Below are positions 13,926 through 18,646 of a stretch of DNA of 18,646 nt, in pieces; the first letter of the stretch is position 1; each line of letters starts with the position of its first letter. A model generated the notes under the pieces. It had not been told where the DNA came from, did not search any database, and was given only the letters and a program-made list of their open reading frames with translations. Made by a program: the position numbers and the translations under genes. Origin of the DNA: JAHFUI01 sp041485905 (GTDB taxonomy: Bacteria > Acidobacteriota > Vicinamibacteria > Vicinamibacterales > CAVVIG01); the NCBI GenBank assembly GCA_041485905.1, contig JBGPKK010000091.1:1-18646 (forward strand), given 5' to 3'.

Positions 13926-14657
13926 CTACAAACGCACATTCAGGTGGCCGACAATGGCGCGCTGTTTGTCGATCAACTGGCGGATCCCAATATCTGCGAG
14001 ATCGAGCAGCGTCGTAAGGCCATCGCGTCCAAACGGCGTGCCCTCCGCCGTCCCCTGCACCTCGATGAAGCGGCCGTCGCCGGTCTTCACGATATTCATG
14101 TCCACCTCGGCGCGCGAATCATCGTCGTACGCCAGGTCGAGCAGCGCCTCGCCGTCGACGATGCCGACGCTGATGGCGGCGACATAATCGGATAAGGGAA
14201 TGCTCTTGATGACCTCGCGCTTGCGCAGCGACTCGAGGGCGAGCGCGAGCGCGACGTAGGCGCCGGTAATGGACGCGGTTCGTGTGCCTCCGTCGGCCTG
14301 GATGACGTCGCAATCGATCCAGATCGTGCGCTCGCCGAGCGCATGCAGGTTGGTCACCGTCCGCAGCGACCGGCCGATCAACCGCTGAATTTCCTGCGTG
14401 CGTCCGCCAACCTTACCGGCCGACGCCTCGCGCTGCGTGCGCGTCTTGGTCGCCCGCGGCAGCATGCCGTATTCCGCCGTCACCCACCCCTTTCCGGTGT
14501 TACGCAGGAACTGAGGGACGCGGTCCTCGACGCTGGCCGTGCAGATGACGCGCGTCTTGCCGGCCTCGATGAGTACCGATCCTTCCGCGTGTTCGAGATA
14601 GTGAGGAGTGATCGTCGTGTCGCGGAGCTGATCGGCGGGTCGTTTGTCAGATCGCAT
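13926..14657 (-). CDS. rph: Ribonuclease PH
   Basis: RNase PH removes nucleotides from tRNA 3' ends by phosphorolysis. The 243-residue product has the full family length and the expected motifs: RPADQLRDTTI at the start, GKTRVICTASVEDRVP, GWVTAEYGMLPRAT, RTQEIQRLIGRSLR with the phosphate-site Arg, WIDCDVIQADGGTRTASITG, and the C-terminal DLAYDDDSRAEVDMNIV and FIEVQGTAEGTPF. The ATG at 14657 has AGGA about 6 bases upstream and begins 6 bp after the GerMN stop, so the genes are co-transcribed. The arrangement gerM-rph-rdgB is also known from Bacillus, though here rdgB points the other way. Confidence 0.97.
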   Translation of the reverse strand: MRSDKRPADQLRDTTITPHYLEHAEGSVLIEAGKTRVICTASVEDRVPQFLRNTGKGWVTAEYGMLPRATKTRTQREASAGKVGGRTQEIQRLIGRSLRTVTNLHALGERTIWIDCDVIQADGGTRTASITGAYVALALALESLRKREVIKSIPLSDYVAAISVGIVDGEALLDLAYDDDSRAEVDMNIVKTGDGRFIEVQGTAEGTPFGRDGLTTLLDLADIGIRQLIDKQRAIVGHLNVRL

Positions 14658-14663
14658 CGAGTC

Positions 14664-15236
14664 CTATTGTACCCACGCGAGGTTTCTCGCGAGCGGACGT
14701 CGCAGGTCGACGTGTCCCGCCAGCGTTTCGATCTGCTTGCCGTCGACCAGCAGCTGGACGGCCATCACGGCGGGAAGATTGGCCGTGAGCGCATCGACGA
14801 TCGTGTATACGGTCAGCAGCTCGCTCATCGATCCGCCTGAATGACCGGCCGTCAGCTCGGTGCTGAAGTCCACAAAGGCTTCGCCACGCTCGGTGATGAA
14901 GAGCGCGCGCAGCTTCGTGCCCGGCGGCACCGCCGATACGAGCGGCTCCGCAGACGAAGCGATTTGCGCCTCGATGACGCGCCGCGCCTGCTCGACCGTG
15001 CCTTCCCCGTATGCCACCTCGCGCTCCACGCCCGTGAGCCGTGTCCCGTCCTCCGCGACGTAGAACAGACGCGCCTTGATTTTCCGTCCCGCTACCACGG
15101 GTACGCTTGGCGCCGCGTCCGCTGTCGCCTTTTTCGCCGAGGGGCCGTACCACCGGGGCAGCCCCACGAGAAGGACCCACCCCAACACGAGCGTGATGGC
15201 GACAAAACCGCCGATGACCAGCACCCGGCGCATCAT
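14664..15236 (-). CDS. GerMN-domain protein, membrane-anchored
   Basis: The protein has 190 residues. Residues 1-28 form an N-terminal membrane segment (VLVIGGFVAITLVLGWVLLVGL). Residues about 48-190 form a GerMN (Spore_GerMN) domain, visible in KARLFYVAEDGTRLTGVERE, EAFVDFSTELTAGHSGGS and LTVYTIVDALTANLP. GerMN domains are extracytoplasmic and common in cell-wall-related loci well beyond spore formers. I use the ATG at 15236, which overlaps the amidase stop by four bases (ATGA); a longer open frame reaches 15521 but runs inside the amidase. It most likely works with the neighbouring amidase at the envelope; no sporulation role is implied. Confidence 0.9.
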   Translation of the reverse strand: MMRRVLVIGGFVAITLVLGWVLLVGLPRWYGPSAKKATADAAPSVPVVAGRKIKARLFYVAEDGTRLTGVEREVAYGEGTVEQARRVIEAQIASSAEPLVSAVPPGTKLRALFITERGEAFVDFSTELTAGHSGGSMSELLTVYTIVDALTANLPAVMAVQLLVDGKQIETLAGHVDLRRPLARNLAWVQ

Positions 15237-16744
15237 TGCGTTCCGCCTCCGAGAAGGTCGCGGAACTTCAGGACCGCGTCGTACACGGCCGAAACGACGT
15301 TGTCCTGGAACGGCGCGCCGGCCATCTGCTTTTCCTGCTCCGGATTGCTCAAATAGCCCATCTCGACGAGCACGGCTGGCATGTTCGCCGATTCGAGCAC
15401 GCCGAGCGCCGCGCGGTCGATCGGATGGATCGAGAGCGGGATGCGTTCGCGGAATTGATCGGCCAGGATTGTCGCCAGCCCGATCGATCGATCGAGGTGA
15501 CGGATCTGGGCGAGATCCCACAACACGAGATCGACGTCGCGCAGGCCGCCGCCGAAGGTCGGCAGCCGCTCGGATCCAAGCGGCGCGCGCGCCGTTTGTT
15601 CCGCGTCGCCGTCGAATGCGGCATAGAGAATGGAGGCGCCGGCGGCACTCTTCCGGAACGACGCGTTGGCGTGCAGGCTGATGAACAGGTCCGCTTTGTT
15701 GTTGTTCGCCAGCGCGGCACGACCCTCGAGCGACACGTTGCGGTCGTCCTCGCGCGTGAGCAGGACGCGAATGCCGAGCCGGCTCTCGATCGCGGCTTTG
15801 ATGCGCCGCGCGACGGCGAGCGTCAGATCTTTCTCCTTCATACCGCCCGCGCCCTTCACGCCCTCGTCCTGGCCGCCGTGTCCGGGGTCGATCGCGACCG
15901 TCCTGATCGCGGAGACCGGCTGGCCGAGAGCGGACAGATCCGGCGGAGGCGGCGGCGCCGGGGCAGCCGCGACCGGTGTCTGCTGCTCGGTCTGCGCGGA
16001 CATCACATCGATCGTCAGTCGCGAGCTCGTCTCCAGGGGTTGGGTAGACGCGCGAAACGCGCCGAAGCGAGGGCCGAGATCAACGGCGAGCGACACGGGG
16101 TCCACAGCACGAATTGCCTGCACGAGCGGCTGCGGCTGCACTGGCGGGACCGTCACCTCGAGGGCGTCGGCGTCAAACTTGATCGCGAGCGAGTTGCTCT
16201 CCTGCGAGATGGTGGCGTTGGTTCGCGGGATCGAGTCGATGGTGATCCGTGCAGGGTCGCCGCCTTCGTAGCGGATCGTCACGCGCGGGACGCGGAGATC
16301 GCCGACAACAAGGAGCCGTGATGTCTTGCGGAGATCGAGTCGCGCGTCGTAGACGAGAGCGAGCGCCCGGTTGATGAATTCGACCGGCACCAGCCAGCGG
16401 CGGCCAGATCTCGTCGGCGGGGCCGGAAGCGACACGAGCCGTCCGCCGATGGAGACCAGCGGTTGGTCGGGAGTGAGAAGAATCGTCCGGCCTTTATACG
16501 CGACCGTAAACGCGCCGAGCGTTTCTTCCCGTACCGTGAGCTGAAACGCCGACGCCAGGTCGTCCAGGAACACCAACTCCTGGTCGTTGATGACGTTGAG
16601 CGGCAGGGCACGTCGTCCGTCTTTGGAGAGAATGGTCAGCGTCGACTGAGCAGAACCCTGGCCGCCGGCGGGACCACCCAAGCCGAAGAGCACGGCCGCG
16701 ACGACGAGAGCGGGAAATACGCGGGAGACGCGAAGAGCATTCAA
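15233..16744 (-). CDS. N-acetylmuramoyl-L-alanine amidase (Amidase_3) with N-terminal AMIN-like region
   Basis: The enzyme cleaves the bond between MurNAc and L-Ala in peptidoglycan. The 503-residue protein has a signal peptide (about 1-30), an N-terminal region of strand-rich repeats (about 35-250: copper-amine-oxidase-like then AMIN-like), a Pro-rich linker (about 257-270), and an Amidase_3 domain from about 282. Zinc ligands are visible as H289 in DPGHGG, E304 in GGMKEKDL, and H358 in SLHANA; the catalytic Glu is E461 in VLVEMGYLSN. The start is a TTG at 16744: no in-frame ATG exists near it, and the signal peptide begins there. It heads a unit with the GerMN gene (overlap) and rph (6 bp gap). 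Confidence 0.93.
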   Translation of the reverse strand: MNALRVSRVFPALVVAAVLFGLGGPAGGQGSAQSTLTILSKDGRRALPLNVINDQELVFLDDLASAFQLTVREETLGAFTVAYKGRTILLTPDQPLVSIGGRLVSLPAPPTRSGRRWLVPVEFINRALALVYDARLDLRKTSRLLVVGDLRVPRVTIRYEGGDPARITIDSIPRTNATISQESNSLAIKFDADALEVTVPPVQPQPLVQAIRAVDPVSLAVDLGPRFGAFRASTQPLETSSRLTIDVMSAQTEQQTPVAAAPAPPPPPDLSALGQPVSAIRTVAIDPGHGGQDEGVKGAGGMKEKDLTLAVARRIKAAIESRLGIRVLLTREDDRNVSLEGRAALANNNKADLFISLHANASFRKSAAGASILYAAFDGDAEQTARAPLGSERLPTFGGGLRDVDLVLWDLAQIRHLDRSIGLATILADQFRERIPLSIHPIDRAALGVLESANMPAVLVEMGYLSNPEQEKQMAGAPFQDNVVSAVYDAVLKFRDLLGGGTQ

Positions 16745-16844
16745 TGGAGGATCTCGGTATCGAGATGGCCCATTGTACCGCCGGTTAGTCGACGATGTTC
16801 TTCGCTATGGTCCAGCTTGCGATTACTTGAGGCAGAATCGGTGT

Positions 16845-17282
16845 ATGGAACAGCCGCTGGATATCGCCGTTGACGAAGCGGAGCGCGGTCGACTCGAAGG
16901 CGGCATCCCGATCGGCGCCGTTCTGGTCCACGACGGGCGGATCCTCGGCCGCGGCCACAATCGGCGCATCCAGCAGGGAAGCGCCGTCCTTCACGGGGAG
17001 ATGGACGCGCTCGAGCGTGCAGGTCGTCTACCGGCGTCGGTCTATCGCGCCAGCATCATGTACACGACGCTCTCCCCGTGCGCCATGTGCAGCGGCGCCA
17101 TTCTGCTCTACGGCATCCCGCACGTCGTCATCGGCGAGAACCGGACCTTCGTGGGTGAGGAGGCTCTCCTGCGCTCGAGGGGCGTATGGGTCGAGGTGGT
17201 GCAGGACGAACGGTGCATCCGGATGATGGCGGAGTTTATCGCCATGCATCCGGAGCTGTGGAACGAGGATATCGGTCGATAA
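16845..17282 (+). CDS. Fcy1-like cytosine deaminase (zinc nucleobase deaminase)
   Basis: The 145-residue protein is a CDA-fold deaminase with H50 and catalytic E52 in LHGEMD, and C79 and C82 in SPCAMC as zinc ligands. Unlike bacterial TadA or guanine deaminase, it follows yeast cytosine deaminase along its entire length: GGIPIGAVLVHDGRILGRGHNRR, QQGSAVLHGE, YTTLSPCAMCSGAI, YGIPHVVIGENRTF, and the C-terminal HPELWNEDIGR. The yeast enzyme places an Asp in the corresponding C-terminal WFEDIG motif on the cytosine amino group (here D142). Cytosine to uracil plus ammonia is therefore the likely reaction; isocytosine-type or pterin substrates are possible. An ATG at 16845 fits the family N-terminus. 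It diverges from the amidase gene 100 bp away. No pathway neighbour is present. Confidence 0.88.
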   Translation: MEQPLDIAVDEAERGRLEGGIPIGAVLVHDGRILGRGHNRRIQQGSAVLHGEMDALERAGRLPASVYRASIMYTTLSPCAMCSGAILLYGIPHVVIGENRTFVGEEALLRSRGVWVEVVQDERCIRMMAEFIAMHPELWNEDIGR

Positions 17283-17332
17283 GTGGCGCAGCCCTTCAGG
17301 GCTGCGAACGCAGGGCTAAAGCCCCGCGCCAC
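17283..17332. repeat. Two-hairpin repeat with outer stem, between convergent deaminase and PEGA genes
   Basis: The outer stem is GTGGCGC (17283-17289) and GCGCCAC (17326-17332). Inside, GCAGCCC-TTCA-GGGCTGC (17288-17305) forms one hairpin and GGGC-TAAA-GCCC (17313-17324) the other. The sequence differs from the element at 13861-13917, but the layout is the same. It begins directly after the deaminase stop. Bidirectional termination is plausible. Confidence 0.75.
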
Positions 17333-17341
17333 AACTGCATC

Positions 17342-18052
17342 CTACGGCCGGAGGGGCGGCAGATACGCGCGGTAGGTGATCGTCTGACCGGGCTCGACGC
17401 GCACGTCGAACTCGATGGGCTCGTACCCCGGCGCACGGATCTCGATGTGGTGCGGACCGGCCTCGAGGTTCATGTGCTGGAACACGCCGTCGAAGTCGTC
17501 GGCGGTGCCCATGTAGTAGCCGTCGGCAAACACCTCGGCGTCGCCCGGCGCATCCTGAATCCGCACGCCGCCATACGGCCGGCCGGGAACGGCGTAGAGA
17601 TATCCCGGAGGCGGCGCCGCGTAGTAGCCGTACGGATCCGCATAGCCGTACGAGCGGCCGTAGTAGAGGCTCACGCCGGGACGATAGGTGTAGTAGTACG
17701 GCCGGTAGGGCACGATGTTGACGATGCTCGGCCTGATCACGCGGGGAACGATCACGGATCGCGAAGAGAACCCCCCGCGCGGCACCGACCGCTCGGCGCT
17801 GTCTGCGCGTGCACGTCTTGATTCATTGACTCGGGGGGATTCGACGGCGACCCGGGGAGCCTCGACGGCACGGCGAGACTCGATGGCGCGACCCGAGGAC
17901 TGTCCGTCGTTACGACGCGAGGATTGTCCGTCATTACGACCCGAAGACCGTCCGTCATTACCTCGATGGCCGTGGTCGGCAAACGATGGCGCGGCGGTGA
18001 GCGCCAGGCCGGCGATGAGGAGGCTCGCGGTGCGGAGGTGAATGGATGCCAT
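17342..18052 (-). CDS. Secreted PEGA-domain protein
   Basis: The ATG at 18052 has AGGAGA 7 bases upstream and begins with a signal peptide (about 1-25, ending PSFADH). The upstream in-frame start would add ten residues. The 236-residue product has a His/Arg/Asn-rich region with repeats of NDGQSSGR type (about 26-55), then a basic region with ESRRAVEAPRVAVESPR, a Tyr/Pro/Gly-rich segment (about 105-160: RPYYYTYRPGVSLYYGRSYG), and a PEGA domain at the end (about 165-236: RIQDAPGDAEVFADGYYMG ... GPHHIEIRAPGYEPIEF). The Tyr-rich stretch suggests surface or wall association. The cytochrome c gene lies 154 bp upstream in the same direction. Confidence 0.85.
   Translation of the reverse strand: MASIHLRTASLLIAGLALTAAPSFADHGHRGNDGRSSGRNDGQSSRRNDGQSSGRAIESRRAVEAPRVAVESPRVNESRRARADSAERSVPRGGFSSRSVIVPRVIRPSIVNIVPYRPYYYTYRPGVSLYYGRSYGYADPYGYYAAPPPGYLYAVPGRPYGGVRIQDAPGDAEVFADGYYMGTADDFDGVFQHMNLEAGPHHIEIRAPGYEPIEFDVRVEPGQTITYRAYLPPLRP
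17897..17968. repeat. Three tandem 24-bp units inside the PEGA gene
   Basis: Units at 17897-17920, 17921-17944 and 17945-17968 share the core TGTCCGTC(g/a)TTACGA in the first two and CGTCCGTCATTAC in the third. They encode successive NDG(Q/R)SS(G/R)R octapeptides. Unit length is a multiple of three, so copy number can change without breaking the frame. Confidence 0.7.
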
Positions 18053-18206
18053 GACTGGATCTCCTGGCAGGACTACAGGCAAACACTCTGCCAGGCGAAA
18101 GCGCCGCGTTTTGCTGGATTTTCAGGTCGTATCCAATCTAACGCGCCCAGGAAATCCTCCGCAGCGGACAGCTCAGCTGACCTCCAGTCGTCAAGTCCTC
18201 AAGTCC

Positions 18207-18646
18207 TCAGGGCGTCGCGACGATCTGAATCTTCTCCAGCGGAGCGATGTCGTGCGCCAGCTCCGTGGCGCCTGCCGGGAATTTATTCGCGCTGAAGATG
18301 TAAGCGATGACGTCGGCGTATTGCTCCGGCGTCAGCTTGCCCGGGTTATCGAACGGCATCGTCATGCGCACCTCGTCGAAGAGGACGCCGACTGTCTTGC
18401 CCTTCCACCCGGCCATGAAGTCAGCACCCACGAGCGGCGGTGAGCTCGGGCCGCCCGACAAGTCGTCCAGGTGGCATTTCGAGCACGCATCGAGATAGAC
18501 AGCCTGACCGCGCTTGGCCTGATCGGGGGTGTACACGCCGCTCGCGACCGTCGCGCCGGCGGTTGTCGTTGTTGTGGACTGCGCGCGCACGGCCGAACCC
18601 AGAAAGGCGCCGGTGGCGGCGGCGACGGCCAGCCCGATGACGAAAC
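18207..18646 (-). CDS. Secreted mono-heme cytochrome c (5' end outside window)
   Basis: The open frame reaches the window edge. The first visible residues (FVIGLAVAAATGAFLGSAVRA followed by QS) are the hydrophobic part and cleavage site of a signal peptide, so the true start is just outside; the GTG near 18590 is not needed. The mature part contains one heme-binding motif, CSKCH (in YLDACSKCHLDDLSGG), and a likely distal Met in the RMTMPFDNPGKL region, followed by TPEQYADVIAYIFSANKFP. It is a class I-type periplasmic electron carrier, similar to cytochromes attached to quinoprotein dehydrogenases. Partner unknown. Confidence 0.88.
   Translation of the reverse strand, partial: FVIGLAVAAATGAFLGSAVRAQSTTTTTAGATVASGVYTPDQAKRGQAVYLDACSKCHLDDLSGGPSSPPLVGADFMAGWKGKTVGVLFDEVRMTMPFDNPGKLTPEQYADVIAYIFSANKFPAGATELAHDIAPLEKIQIVATP

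Noticed and set aside
15236..15521. 95-residue N-terminal extension of the GerMN protein
   Set aside because: It lies inside the amidase gene and precedes a clear membrane segment. The ATGA overlap at 15236 is the better start.
15236..16321. 361-codon plus-strand frame
   Set aside because: It is antisense to the amidase, which has all zinc ligands and the catalytic Glu.
16773..16845. 24-residue N-terminal extension of the deaminase
   Set aside because: The Fcy1-like alignment begins at the ATG at 16845, and the extension crosses the divergent promoter region.
1..18646. CRISPR array, rRNA or complete insertion sequence
   Set aside because: I found no regularly spaced repeats with spacers, no rRNA core sequences, and no transposase with flanking inverted repeats.

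Overview
The window is GC-rich. Secreted proteins are abundant (von Willebrand, PEGA, TonB-C, serine hydrolase, cytochrome c) and intergenic hairpin repeats are dense. Together these suggest an Acidobacteriota genome, probably of the Vicinamibacteria type. This is inference from gene style; there is no rRNA or marker phylogeny here.

Positions 1-4107 are chromosomal: the tail of a probable periplasmic solute-binding protein, a non-coding repeat cluster, a two-gene minus-strand unit (serine beta-lactamase-like hydrolase, then a LolA-like secreted protein), and a secreted von Willebrand-type protein. Positions 4732-7087 hold a plus-strand unit: a membrane PEGA protein, a secreted protein with a TonB C-terminal domain, and the first ~29 codons of an ExeA-like AAA ATPase that lacks an ATG and is cut off.

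Positions 7183-12662 are an accessory region with several layers of debris. An intact tRNA-Pro(UGG) lies at 10213-10289. The 3' part of that tRNA is repeated at 7183-7265. The ~3 kb between the two copies holds a PaeR7I/XhoI-family restriction endonuclease (C-terminal frameshift), its overlapping DNA methyltransferase, and the C-terminal half of a GHKL-type ATPase. On the other side of the tRNA is a decayed tyrosine recombinase. Its 5' end abuts, antisense, the C-terminal part of an ApeA-like HEPN protein, which overlaps a small coiled-coil/membrane protein by ATGA. A PemK/MazF-type toxin-antitoxin pair follows.

Positions 12663-18646 return to housekeeping genes. There is a YihY-family remnant, then rdgB facing a minus-strand amidase - GerMN - rph unit that is tightly packed (4 bp overlap, 7 bp gap). 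A small deaminase follows that reads like yeast cytosine deaminase (Fcy1), then a PEGA protein and a partial cytochrome c. Both convergent junctions in this part (rdgB/rph and deaminase/PEGA) carry compact repeats that fold as an outer stem enclosing two hairpins.

The most interesting features are the tRNA-Pro-derived repeats, two of which carry a REP-like hairpin fused to the tRNA piece; the R-M cargo between them; the HEPN/recombinase junction; and the fungal-type cytosine deaminase.
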